From Tragulus kanchil (Eukaryota; Chordata; Mammalia; Artiodactyla; Tragulidae): 64,000 nt of DNA. The stretch's first letter is position 1. The number at the start of each line of letters is the position of its first letter. Of the stretch, positions 11,097-23,345 are shown one piece after another. Both the position numbers and the translations under genes were made by a program. The stretch is from positions 65,310,001 to 65,374,000 of the forward strand of contig JAIOJX010000002.1 in the NCBI GenBank assembly GCA_022376925.1, read 5' to 3'. The notes beneath the pieces are model-generated. The model searched no databases. It saw nothing but the letters and a program-made list of their open reading frames with translations, and was not told where the DNA came from.

Positions 11097-11305
11097 GTAT
11101 CCACTGTTTACTATGTTGCAGGTATTGAGCTAAGTGTTTTTCTTTTACGATAGCTCTTAGACCTCACATTTTATATGGTAGGTATTGTTATAGCCATTTT
11201 ATAGGTAAGATTAGTAAGGCTCAGAAAATCTACAACTTGCTCAAGAACAAAGAATTCAACCCTCATCACTGAAACCCATGTTTTTAACCTGTACTCAAGT
11301 CATCT
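11097..11305 (-). mobile_element. MIR SINE fragment
   Basis: Reverse-strand MIR pattern: gtttactatgttgcaggtat, attgagctaagtgtttt, agacctcacattttatatgg, gtaggtattgttatagccat, ggctcagaaaatctacaact. Confidence 0.65.
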
Positions 11306-11327
11306 TAAGCATTTAATTACTCTATGT

Positions 11328-11545
11328 GTTTCTCAGGTAGTTCACTGGTAAAGAATCCTCCTTCCCATGCAGAAGACACAGGAGATATGGGTTCTATCCC
11401 TGGGTCAGAAAGATCCCTTGGAGGAGGAAATGGCAACAAACTTTAGTATTCTTGCCTGGGAAATTCCATATACAGAGGGGCTGGCAGCCTATAGTCCATG
11501 GAATTGCAAAGAGATGCACTCGACTTAGGAACTAAACAACAACTA
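11328..11545 (+). mobile_element. Bov-tA SINE
   Basis: Head tttctcaggtagttcactgg, then ccctgggtcagaaagatccc, tagtattcttgcctgggaaa, and a tail at cgacttaggaactaaacaac. Diverged, so relatively old. Confidence 0.85.
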
Positions 11546-12221
11546 GCTTCTTACTTTGTTCACAAAATGGAAATTTCCTTGAGTAAAAGTGACTTGGACC
11601 ATCAAAAATTATTCTATGCCAGATTCCCTGCTTACCAAGAAATTTCAACTAACAACTTGGTTTCCTATGGAAATTCCTCCTGAGAAAATTCACTACCCAG
11701 TGACCTCCAGTACAGATCTGCTGATAATATCACATCACCTTCATTTATAGTTGAATAGTTAGAGTCAGTCCCCAGAGTCTTACTAGCTCTGGGTGTAATA
11801 ATAATCATGTACCTCAGTCCCCACACAGGAGGATCCTCTCTGGCATTAACAGCGATGACAAAAAGGTTCAGGCACTTTGTGATTTTATCTACGTAAGATA
11901 CTGTTCTGCAATACTATGCCTTTTTTTAACTGTTAATAAACACCAGCAAGGCAAGGCTCTCCCTTCTACCTAGCATTCATCACAAAGAGCCTCCCAATTC
12001 TATTGCTGACCTGTTGTAGAAATAAAGTCTCCAATCTATCCTAAAATTCTTATTTGAGCTGCCATGATGAGTAACATGAATCTAACTTTAGCTAATTATT
12101 TTTTAATCAAATGGGGTTGCTTTCTCTAAGAGTAACTGACTTTTAATGCAAAAGGTAATGGCACACTTAAGTCGCAAAAACCAGATGTAGTTGATTTAAA
12201 GGCTGAGGAGAGAGGCAGAAG

Positions 12222-14462
12222 TCAAATATACAACGTGTGATTAATAAGGCGGACAACTTTCATCTTATCTCTAAACATTCCTCTGTAGATATATATTTGT
12301 GAAATCCATCTTCATGTGCTCCATTAACCGGGTTCAGAAAAGATGTGCAACAAATTTGATTGTCTTCATATATTCTGTACTGGTTTTAAAATATGTCTAT
12401 AGAATATGATGGCTACTTAAAGCTTCCATATTTAATAAACATCTAAAATGTCAATCTCAGGCTTAGAATCTGCTGGTCACAGGAGCTGATGGGTTATAAA
12501 GTAGGAGACTCCCAATCTGAATCACAAAATTATTTGACTACACTGCCACTCTCAGTGTCTGACTCCAGAGTTTATAAAGCATGGGCCAAACAGCTAGTAA
12601 GAGACAGGATGTGATTCAAACTAACACTATAACCAATAAAGGATTATTTTTAAGCAATGAATTAATGGTGCATTTGAAAAGGGATTTTGTGTTTACAAGG
12701 ATCTTTCATACACTGCCTGACTTGATTTTTATACCATTTTATAGATTTTATGGTGTGAGAATTTGAAGCTCAGAGGCCTTAGGTATCTTGTTAGAAATGA
12801 AAGAAAGGACTCAAATCTACCTTCTGATGTTCCACTAACACCAGAATTGTGGGAACTGTTCTGCTGTTGAATTGGTTGGCTAGTTGACTGATTGATGGGT
12901 TGATTTCATTTTTAGCCAGCTCATTGAGAATTCACTTACTTTTTCCTTTGAGAGTGATTACTTCATTGTGATTCACTATATTAGAGGTCAAGGTAATCTG
13001 AGATGAGGTGACAGGTCTAGGGCCAGGTATTTGGAAAGTTTCCTCTGCCAGCCCTTTTAATGCAATGGGTCATTAAAAACATACTCACCAGCACCTACCA
13101 TTTTATCATAGTATGCAGTTTATAAGAGTATGTTTTCTTCCACTGATTTTATGTCTTAAAAACTTCTGTTTAACATAACAAAAGTAAGAACAACAATGAC
13201 AACACGTTAAACTTCTGTGAAAGCTAGGTACATAGCAGGTTTTACAGCTATGTAGCCCACTGACTACCTGTAACAATCCAGCCACTCTATTATTTTTCCT
13301 CATTTCAGTGATAAGGAAACAGACCCTGGAAGTTAAGCAGATCAAATATACAACGTGTGATTAATAAGGCGGACAACTTTCATCTTATCTCTAAACATTC
13401 CTCTGTAGATATATATTTGTGAAATCCATCTTCATGTGCTCCATTAACCGGGTTCAGAAAAGATGTGCAACAAATTTGATTGTCTTCATATATTCTGTAC
13501 TGGTTTTAAAATATGTCTATAGAATATGATGGCTACTTAAAGCTTCCATATTTAATAAACATCTAAAATGTCAATCTCAGGCTTAGAATCTGCTGGTCAC
13601 AGGAGCTGATGGGTTATAAAGTAGGAGACTCCCAATCTGAATCACAAAATTATTTGACTACACTGCCACTCTCAGTGTCTGACTCCAGAGTTTATAAAGC
13701 ATGGGCCAAACAGCTAGTAAGAGACAGGATGTGATTCAAACTAACACTATAACCAATAAAGGATTATTTTTAAGCAATGAATTAATGGTGCATTTGAAAA
13801 GGGATTTTGTGTTTACAAGGATCTTTCATACACTGCCTGACTTGATTTTTATACCATTTTATAGATTTTATGGTGTGAGAATTTGAAGCTCAGAGGCCTT
13901 AGGTATCTTGTTAGAAATGAAAGAAAGGACTCAAATCTACCTTCTGATGTTCCACTAACACCAGAATTGTGGGAACTGTTCTGCTGTTGAATTGGTTGGC
14001 TAGTTGACTGATTGATGGGTTGATTTCATTTTTAGCCAGCTCATTGAGAATTCACTTACTTTTTCCTTTGAGAGTGATTACTTCATTGTGATTCACTATA
14101 TTAGAGGTCAAGGTAATCTGAGATGAGGTGACAGGTCTAGGGCCAGGTATTTGGAAAGTTTCCTCTGCCAGCCCTTTTAATGCAATGGGTCATTAAAAAC
14201 ATACTCACCAGCACCTACCATTTTATCATAGTATGCAGTTTATAAGAGTATGTTTTCTTCCACTGATTTTATGTCTTAAAAACTTCTGTTTAACATAACA
14301 AAAGTAAGAACAACAATGACAACACGTTAAACTTCTGTGAAAGCTAGGTACATAGCAGGTTTTACAGCTATGTAGCCCACTGACTACCTGTAACAATCCA
14401 GCCACTCTATTATTTTTCCTCATTTCAGTGATAAGGAAACAGACCCTGGAAGTTAAGCAGAT
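12222..14462. repeat. Tandem duplication D5 (12222-13342 / 13342-14462)
   Basis: Two abutting direct copies with a constant offset of 1,120 nt. I saw no differences in the parts read. The right-hand 280 nt occurs a third time at the start of the second copy of D6. Confidence 0.97.
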
Positions 14463-16371
14463 TGTCTATGATCCCATAAAAAGTTGGGGTAGAGCTGTTA
14501 TTTTGTTTTGAAGAAGCTAGATGTGTCCCCCACCCCAAGGATGTGCTCCTTCTAAATAACAATCACCCATAAAGCACAAGCACACTATCATGAATGTCAC
14601 AGACAAATTCTGGTAACACACAATATTTATACAGGGAATACAAAAAAATGAAGGCTACAGAATGAATGAGGTGAAACTGTTCAAACATAGGTATTTTTCA
14701 TTTTTTATTTAATCATTTTCACAGTGATTGACGGCTATAATATCCTGGGAAATGTTATAGGTGGTGAGGAAGCAAATATACAGTCCAGTGTATGACAAGT
14801 AGCATCCTTAAGGAGAGAAAAAATATTTTTAAGAAGTGAAGATTATCAGTCATTTGTAGTTCACTCACAAATTGCATGCCCATTTCTTTTAGCCAGTGAC
14901 TGGAAGAAAATGAATGCTATCATTTTCCACTACAACAGAGTTTAGGGAGAGATCTTTTACAGGGCCCTGAAAATGCTTGCTGATTCATGTTCATGAGAGC
15001 CATAGTCTGGGTGAGATTATGACATGTCATACATGTGAAATGTGTTCTCTATCATTTCACTTCAAGAGATCACTTCCAGGAATCTCTTAAACAAGAGTAT
15101 GTCTTAAAGTACAAAGAGTAGAATTTCCCCATGTAGTTCTTAAGAAAATAACGTTTTAAGCCATATAAAATTGACAAAGGCATTGTTCTTAAAATATGTT
15201 GTAGATTAAGTGGACTCTCATAATCGGGATATGGTATACTCAGTTATGGCAAACAACCATGAGGGCCAGTTTTAATCTGCACCCAATGGGTCATTAAAAC
15301 ATACTCACCAGCACCTACCATTTTATCATAGTATGCAGTTTATAAGAGTATGTTTTCTTCCACTGATTTTATGTCTTAAAAACTTCTGTTTAACATAACA
15401 AAAGTAAGAACAACAATGACAACACGTTAAACTTCTGTGAAAGCTAGGTACATAGCAGGTTTTACAGCTATGTAGCCCACTGACTACCTGTAACAATCCA
15501 GCCACTCTATTATTTTTCCTCATTTCAGTGATAAGGAAACAGACCCTGGAAGTTAAGCAGATTGTCTATGATCCCATAAAAAGTTGGGGTAGAGCTGTTA
15601 TTTTGTTTTGAAGAAGCTAGATGTGTCCCCCACCCCAAGGATGTGCTCCTTCTAAATAACAATCACCCATAAAGCACAAGCACACTATCATGAATGTCAC
15701 AGACAAATTCTGGTAACACACAATATTTATACAGGGAATACAAAAAATGAAGGCTACAGAATGAATGAGGTGAAACTGTTCAAACATAGGTATTTTTCAT
15801 TTTTTATTTAATCATTTTCACAGTGATTGACGGCTATAATATCCTGGGAAATGTTATAGGTGGTGAGGAAGCAAATATACAGTCCAGTGTATGACAAGTA
15901 GCATCCTTAAGGAGAGAAAAAATATTTTTAAGAAGTGAAGATTATCAGTCATTTGTAGTTCACTCACAAATTGCATGCCCATTTCTTTTAGCCAGTGACT
16001 GGAAGAAAATGAATGCTATCATTTTCCACTACAACAGAGTTTAGGGAGAGATCTTTTACAGGGCCCTGAAAATGCTTGCTGATTCATGTTCATGAGAGCC
16101 ATAGTCTGGGTGAGATTATGACATGTCATACATGTGAAATGTGTTCTCTATCATTTCACTTCAAGAGATCACTTCCAGGAATCTCTTAAACAAGAGTATG
16201 TCTTAAAGTACAAAGAGTAGAATTTCCCCATGTAGTTCTTAAGAAAATAACGTTTTAAGCCATATAAAAATTGACAAAGGCATTGTTCACTTAAAATATG
16301 TTGTAGATTAAGTGGACTCTCATTGAATGCTGGTGCATATGGTATTACTCAGTTATGGCAAACAACCATGA
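14170..16371. repeat. Tandem duplication D6 (about 14170-15262 / 15266-16371)
   Basis: Direct copies offset about 1,100 nt. The last 90 nt of copy A is visibly corrupted relative to copy B: gttcttaaaat versus gttcacttaaaat, and cataatcgggatatggtata versus cattgaatgctggtgcatat. The start of copy B (gccagttttaatctgcaccc) is likewise a garbled form of gccagcccttttaatgc at 14169. This is the clearest sign that junctions were filled with error-prone sequence. Confidence 0.95.
14330..14506 (-). mobile_element. MIR-like fragment
   Basis: Contains aaagctaggtacatagcagg, tttcagtgataaggaaacag, tggaagttaagcagattgtc and gttggggtagagctg, the reverse-strand MIR arrangement. The same fragment recurs cut short at 13210-13342 and again in D6 at about 15430-15606. 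Confidence 0.6.
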
Positions 16372-18166
16372 AATAAAGTAAAAGGGTAAATATGGGAAAG
16401 TAATAAAAAGGTAAAGCAATACAGAAATGCCTTAAATGTTGATGCTTTTATCTAATATTGTTGTTTCATAAATCAGTGGCAACATCGAAAATGCAACCAA
16501 ATCTAGGTTTACGGTTTTATAAAAAAGATGGCTGAGGCCAAATCTATTATTTGGAAGAATTTCTATTCTTAGAATGTCCAGTATTCCTGCTTTTTATGAA
16601 ATGGAGAAGCGTAATTGTCTTTATAGACAATAGATCTATCTGACATTTGAAATACTTTCTATAGTGATATGCATGACATGAATCTCATTTCTTATTTTGG
16701 TATATGAAAAAACAGTATTCACAGAAGAAAGAAAGCCATGAGAATAAGTGAGCTGGAAGAGACACTAAATATTATGAGCTCAGAGCATCTCATTTTACAG
16801 ATGTGGTGACTGAGGTTCAGAGAGATTATAGAAAGCAAGATGAAACAACTAATTGAGTGGGAAACTCAGACTGACATCAGAAGGCTGAGCCAGCAACAAT
16901 GACTGCTGGTACTGGTGGGCCACCCACATTTCTTTTCCAGTCCCTTCCTTTGTCCTACGTGCCTACTTCTGATGGCTCCTAATTTAAGGCTACCCCTTCA
17001 CAATACTGATTCATATTTATCAGTTCGAAGGGTTTTAACTTTGTTTTCTGGACTCTACTCGCTTTCCAGCACTAATGTCCACTGGAAGAAAATGAATGCT
17101 ATCATTTTCCACTACAACAGAGTTTAGGGAGATCTTTTACAGGGCCCTGAAAATGCTTGCTGATTCATGTTCATGAGAGCCATAGTCTGGGTGAGATTAT
17201 GACATGTCATACATGTGAAATGTGTTCTCTATCATTTCACTTCAAGAGATCACTTCCAGGAATCTCTTAAACAAGAGTATGTCTTAAAGTACAAAGAGTA
17301 GAATTTCCCCATGTAGTTCTTAAGAAAATAACGTTTTAAGCCATATAAAAATTGACAAAGGCATTGTTCACTTAAAATATGTTGTAGATTAAGTGGACTC
17401 TCATTGAATGCTGGTGCATATGGTATTACTCAGTTATGGCAAACAACCATGAAATAAAGTAAAAGGGTAAATATGGGAAAGTAATAAAAAGGTAAAGCAA
17501 TACAGAAATGCCTTAAATGTTGATGCTTTTATCTAATATTGTTGTTTCATAAATCAGTGGCAACATCGAAAATGCAACCAAATCTAGGTTTACGGTTTTA
17601 TAAAAAAGATGGCTGAGGCCAAATCTATTATTTGGAAGAATTTCTATTCTTAGAATGTCCAGTATTCCTGCTTTTTATGAAATGGAGAAGCGTAATTGTC
17701 TTTATAGACAATAGATCTATCTGACATTTGAAATACTTTCTATAGTGATATGCATGACATGAATCTCATTTCTTATTTTGGTATATGAAAAAACAGTATT
17801 CACAGAAGAAAGAAAGCCATGAGAATAAGTGAGCTGGAAGAGACACTAAATATTATGAGCTCAGAGCATCTCATTTTACAGATGTGGTGACTGAGGTTCA
17901 GAGAGATTATAGAAAGCAAGATGAAACAACTAATTGAGTGGGAAACTCAGACTGACATCAGAAGGCTGAGCCAGCAACAATGACTGCTGGTACTGGTGGG
18001 CCACCCACATTTCTTTTCCAGTCCCTTCCTTTGTCCTACGTGCCTACTTCTGATGGCTCCTAATTTAAGGCTACCCCTTCACAATACTGATTCATATTTA
18101 TCAGTTCGAAGGGTTTTAACTTTGTTTTCTGGACTCTACTCTCGCTTTCCAGCACTAATGTCCACT
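15998..18166. repeat. Tandem duplication D7 (15998-17083 / 17081-18166)
   Basis: Abutting direct copies, offset 1,081-1,083 nt, sharing three bases (act) at the join. Differences are two-base indels: gagagatc versus gagatc, and tactcgc versus tactctcgc. Interleaves with D6 on the left and D8 on the right. Confidence 0.97.
16750..16885 (-). mobile_element. Old SINE-like fragment (MIR class)
   Basis: Contains gagctggaagagacactaaa, atctcattttacagatgtgg, and tgactgaggttcagagagat, an arrangement common to ancient mammalian SINEs. Recurs at about 17830-17965 through D7. Confidence 0.45.
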
Positions 18167-18195
18167 ATCTGATCCTTAGTCTATGAGTCTCAGTA

Positions 18196-18274
18196 TTTCC
18201 CTGACTTTATTCTCTCTATACATCACCCTACAAATTTTCCCTGACTTTATTCTCTCTATACATCACCCTACAAA
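18196..18274 (+). repeat. Short tandem repeat of about 40 nt, two units
   Basis: The unit ttccctgactttattctctc followed by tatacatcaccctacaaa occurs twice in a row. Repeated at about 19432-19511 by D8, where the first unit has lost one ct. Unlike the kilobase duplications this one is present in both copies and so is probably real. Confidence 0.9.
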
Positions 18275-18349
18275 TGGAAAAACACTGAAATCAGACCCTA
18301 TGTTAGTTCAGGCTTATTAACCCTGCATCTGTTCACTTTAGTCCTAGCA

Positions 18350-18500
18350 CTATGTGTTGAATGCACCCTGTGCACTAAGTCTGGTGCCAGATATTACCAG
18401 TACAAAGAGTTCAGTCTTTCTGGAAATAGATGCTTATAGATGGATCACTTCAATAGACTTGGTGAATACTCTGATGGAGCTTACCTCTGACTGTATTTCT
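18350..18500 (-). mobile_element. Possible L2 fragment
   Basis: The pattern ttgaatgcaccctgtgcact, aagtctggtgccagatatta, agagttcagtctttctggaa resembles the reverse of an L2 3' end (weak match). Duplicated at about 19587-19737 by D8. Confidence 0.35.
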
Positions 18501-20639
18501 TCCTGTAAATATTCTTATTTCTTTTTGGTAAGAAGAAGCTATCAGTTGCTGTAATTAATAATGTTGAGGGGATGTTTTTTACTTCCTTCCAACAGAGTAA
18601 TGGCAATACCCCTGTTGAGGCATATGGAGAAGCTAAGATTCAAGGGTATCCCAGAAAAATTCCATATGAGTAAATTCTTTGTCAATTATTTTTCTTGGTT
18701 ATGATTCTTTTAAGATCACATTTTTGTGGATGCTGAAAGTTGTCATTTCACATATTGTGCCCCATACTTGGGTAAGGATCCAGGAAAATCATTCTCTCTT
18801 CACATAAACAAATGAGATGCTTCCAATATCAAAACACATTTCATTATCCTGGAACCTGTCTTACACCTCACCTTTCCATACAGAAAAAGTCAGAGTCATG
18901 AAACTAAAAATATTTATAAATATCTGCTTAACTTTTCTCTTTACATTTTTTAAAGGGAGATGAAATGTGAAGAACACATTAAACTAGGAGTTAGGTTTTC
19001 TGGGTTATAATTCAAGGTACTATTGTTGATTTACTTCGTGAACTTGGAAAAGTCATTTAAGCAAATTGGGTTTCAGAGATTCATCAAGAAATGAAGGACT
19101 GGTTTAGATTATTTTTAATATTGCCTGAAGCTCTCAAATTACTTGATCTAAAACATCTTTTACAAAGTACAAGAAGAGTCTGCAATATTATGGATGTATG
19201 AAGGCTGAGCCAGCAACAATGACTGCTGGTACTGGTGGGCCACCCACATTTCTTTTCCAGTCCCTTCCTTTGTCCTACGTGCCTACTTCTGATGGCTCCT
19301 AATTTAAGGCTACCCCTTCACAATACTGATTCATATTTATCAGTTCGAAGGGTTTTAACTTTGTTTTCTGGACTCTACTCGCTTTCCAGCACTAATGTCC
19401 ACTATCTGATCCTTAGTCTATGAGTCTCAGTATTTCCCTGACTTTATTCTCTATACATCACCCTACAAATTTTCCCTGACTTTATTCTCTCTATACATCA
19501 CCCTACAAATGGAAAAACACTGAAATCAGACCCTATGTTAGTTCAGGCTTATTAACCCTGCATCTGTTCACTTTAGTCCTAGCACTATGTGTTGAATGCA
19601 CCCTGTGCACTAAGTCTGGTGCCAGATATTACCAGTACAAAGAGTTCAGTCTTTCTGGAAATAGATGCTTATAGATGGATCACTTCAATAGACTTGGTGA
19701 ATACTCTGATGGAGCTTACCTCTGACTGTATTTCTTCCTGTAAATATTCTTATTTCTTTTTTTGGTAAGAAGAAGCTATCAGTTGCTGTAATTAATAATG
19801 TTGAGGGGATGTTTTTTACTTCCTTCCAACAGAGTAATGGCAATACCCCTGTTGAGGCATATGGAGAAGCTAAGATTCAAGGGTATCCCAGAAAAATTCC
19901 ATATGAGTAAATTCTTTGTCAATTATTTTTCTTGGTTATGATTCTTTTAAGATCACATTTTTGTGGATGCTGAAAGTTGTCATTTCACATATTGTGCCCC
20001 ATACTTGGGTAAGGATCCAGGAAAATCATTCTCTCTTCACATAAACAAATGAGATGCTTCCAATATCAAAACACATTTCATTATCCTGGAACCTGTCTTA
20101 CACCTCACCTTTCCATACAGAAAAAGTCAGAGTCATGAAACTAAAAATATTTATAAATATCTGCTTAACTTTTCTCTTTACATTTTTTAAAGGGAGATGA
20201 AATGTGAAGAACACATTAAACTAGGAGTTAGGTTTTCTGGGTTATAATTCAAGGTACTATTGTTGATTTACTTCGTGAACTTGGAAAAGTCATTTAAGCA
20301 AATTGGGTTTCAGAGATTCATCAAGAAATGAAGGACTGGTTTAGATTATTTTTAATATTGCCTGAAGCTCTCAAATTACTTGATCTAAAACATCTTTTAC
20401 AAAGTACAAGAAGAGTCTGCAATATTATGGATGTATATATCTATGTCTATAGAGTGCATATCCTTAGTGGCAGCTAGGAAACAATGATACAGGAACACAA
20501 CAGAAAAGCCCTGGATCAAACCTCTATAACAGGCACATCTGTTCTGAGATAAAGAGGTAGAATCTCCTATTCCCTTTACCCCAGGCACCATTCTGTCCAA
20601 AATATATTCCCTTCCTTCCTCCAATATAACCTGGCTATC

Positions 20640-21490
20640 TTCCCATGCTTCTTATGCCAATGAAGACACCACCTTCCCATTTATCCAAGCAACGGAAGTC
20701 ATCTTTGACTATTCCTTATCTTCATTTTCTACATTCAGTCAGCACCAGATTGCCTTGCTTCTGTTTCCTGATAGGTGCCTAGGGCCATCCCTCTCCCCCT
20801 CCTCCCTTTCTCCCTACCATATCTCTTTATCCTCACTGGCACTGACTTAGGTCAGACTCTTGTCATTTTTCTTCTGGATTTGTTAATGGCCCCGTCACTG
20901 GCCTCCTGACTCCAGACTTGCTTTCTCCAATCCATCAACCATGGCGTAACTGAAGGGAAAGGTTGATCTAAAACACAAATTGGGCCTTGACACGCCACTC
21001 CGTGAACTCTTTCATAGCTTCCACTACATGCAGCTAAAGTCACCACTCCTTAATCAGCACTGAAGAATCCTTATGATCTGAATTTGGCTTCCCTCTCCCT
21101 ACATGTATCTTATGCTCCAGACATACCAAATGACTTGGCTTTTTCTAAACATTATTTTATCTTTCTTCCACAACTTTGCATGTATATAGCTCTGATTGGC
21201 ATGCTCCTTTTCTACCTCATCTTCCCTCCTCCTAAGTGAGGTCCTGATTTTTAGTATCAGTTCAGATTTTTTCTCTTCAAGGAAACTTGTCATGAATCTC
21301 CTCTCCTTGATACTTCTAAGTATATTGTGGCTCTTGTTTTCACAATAGCATTGCCCACACCCCGGTACACAATTAGCAACTTTGAAGGGAAGTACTATCT
21401 TGTTGAGTTTGATATCCCTTATTGCCTGGAACAGAGTGAGTTCTCAATAATATTCAAATAAACAAATGAATGCATGCATGAATGAAAATA
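20640..21490 (+). mobile_element. LINE2 (L2) 3' region
   Basis: Ordered matches to the L2 3' region: ggcctcctgactccagactt, ctccaatccatcaacc, atctaaaacacaaattgggc, cttcatagcttccactac-type spacing, ttatgatctgaatttggctt, tgccttgcttctgtttcctg, then gcctggaacagagtgagttc, ctcaataatattcaaa and a gaatgcatgcatgaatgaa tail. About 850 nt, strongly diverged, no coding capacity. Confidence 0.8.
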
Positions 21491-21500
21491 CTATAATATT

Positions 21501-21600
21501 TTCTTTTATTATTTAATTTTATTTTTTAAAAATTTTTACAGAGTTTTGTTGTTTATAGACATGTATGTTCCCAGATCAGTCATATGTATAGTATTTTCTG
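21501..21600 (-). mobile_element. L1 3' end fragment
   Basis: Starts with a T-rich tail, then acagagttttgttgttta, gacatgtatgttcccagatc and agtcatatgta. This is the reverse complement of the L1 3' end at 10190-10260, so both come from the same L1 subfamily in opposite orientation. Confidence 0.75.
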
Positions 21601-23267
21601 TATGAAAATACTAACAGCCTCCATTTGTGAGCTTAGATTAGTTACTTCTTTCTGAAAGGATGAAGTATCACAGTACCAATTTTTTCATGATGCCCTTTTG
21701 TATGTCAATGGGATCAATGTAAATGATGCAAAAGTAAAAATAAGAAGAACCACAAAGTAACTTTTTATACATGGCTTTATACCAGTAACAGTGATTGTTT
21801 TAAAACTAAAAAGCACATTGTTTCAAACAGAAAACTGCAACCATAAATTCCTTTAAGTTAATGCTTTTTAGTTTCTTATCTTGGGAGGAAATTTAACCCC
21901 CTGCACGCTACATCAAATGCATCTGGTTCACTTAAAAAGAGAAAGCTTTGACCTCTGAACTAAAGACCACCCCACAGACGGTAGTTGTGGGGACCTGAGA
22001 GGGTAGAAGAGACTCCACAGAATAATTCTAAGAAACATCATCTGCAAACTATATTTTTTCCTCCTATGAGAAATGGCAGTGATGCACACAAGTAGCTTAT
22101 GATGCTCATTTTTAAAAGAAACCTTCTGTATTAAATGAAAATACTGCAAGAAAAATCACGCAATCTAAATCCTTAGCAGATGACACAAGATCCACAGTAA
22201 CAAGAATGGAAAAGCCTTAATAATTAAGGAATTTATAGATTTTCAGAAATACCACGAATAGGTAGAAAAATGCCATCATTTTACTATGATATTTCATACA
22301 AAACTGCAAGGCATTAGCATACACAATCTAACCTTATTTCAATAAAACTCCTCTGGTCCAACATTCTGATGTTTCAGGTGATTACTTTCCCATATGTGCT
22401 GTTCCTTTTTTCAAAATACAGTTGCTCTATTTAATCATTTCGTTATTTTCTATACTATCACTTTTAAGTTTACAATTGCTTCTTAAAATGAACTTTTGTC
22501 TGCTTAACTGTGGCAAAATTAAGGGTGAGAGCATGTGTGCATGTATATATGTATTGATTCCTCCTCCACAAGGGATTCCTCAGTGGAATGTACAGTAAGT
22601 TTATACAGGCATAAAACTGTCAACGTCATTGTATAATATACATTCCAAAGCAGTCCATGTGAGGTCTAACTAATTTTTACTGAATAATGTTGGTTGAGTA
22701 GTTTTTATGTAAATTAATTTTGGTCCAAGTACTATAAAGGTTAGTAGACTGGAAATAGTCATTCAAAGCATAAAAAAGAAATAGTGATTGCAGACATCTT
22801 ATAAATGAAATAAAAATCCCCATTTTCCCTCACTTTGGTCAAAGGATGGAAGACACTGGACACTGTTTCTTCTTGCACAAAGACCATTCTTGTGCCCTCA
22901 TGATGCTTGTAATGTCTCAAGTGTTATTGCAAGTGAGCCCAAATTACCATTACAATGAATTAGTCTCTCTTAGAATTAACCTCATACCACAAGAGAGAAT
23001 GATATTGACCTTGAATAATTGTTTAAAATATCTGCTGCCATTACCACATGTATTGCCAGAGGAATTCTGTAAAAGTTTATTTTAAAGACTCACTAATCTA
23101 GTTTTGGGAGCTACAGATCACCTCACAGTGTTCCTTTCAATTTCATTCCATCCTCAACAAGCAATTACCACTCAAAACTGTTTTTCACTAAAGGAAAGAA
23201 GGCTGGTCTAATTTATTAGCAAGTCTAAATCTTGGAAACAGAAATATTTTTTAAATAATGAAATGTT

Positions 23268-23345
23268 ATTTTTTAATTAATTTATTTTTTCATTGAAGAA
23301 TAATTGCTGCACAATATGTGTTTCTTTCTGCCAAACATCAATATG
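23268..23345 (-). mobile_element. L1 3' end fragment
   Basis: T-rich start, then cattgaagaataattgctgc, acaatatgtgtttctttctg and ccaaacatcaatatgaa, the reverse of a ruminant L1 3' terminus. Different subfamily from the 21501 fragment. Confidence 0.6.

Larger units (their letters stand above)
10319..12221. other. Single-copy intronic stretch
   Basis: Outside the MIR at 11.1 kb and the Bov-tA at 11.3 kb I see only AT-rich intronic DNA, with a T-rich run near 10867-10880. No exon-like segment or RNA gene recognised. Confidence 0.7.
17961..20436. repeat. Tandem duplication D8 (17961-19199 / 19200-20436)
   Basis: Abutting direct copies, offset 1,237-1,239 nt, the longest period in the window. Differences are two-base indels in short repeats (tactctcgc/tactcgc, ctctctatac/ctctatac, a T run). 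Its first 200 nt occurs a third time at 16881-17083. Confidence 0.97.

Noticed and set aside
16915..17127. Possible coding exon (frame starting GHPHFFSSP) present three times in D7 and D8
   Set aside because: No splice sites or family recognised; the third copies differ only because of duplication joins, and indels between copies shift the frame.
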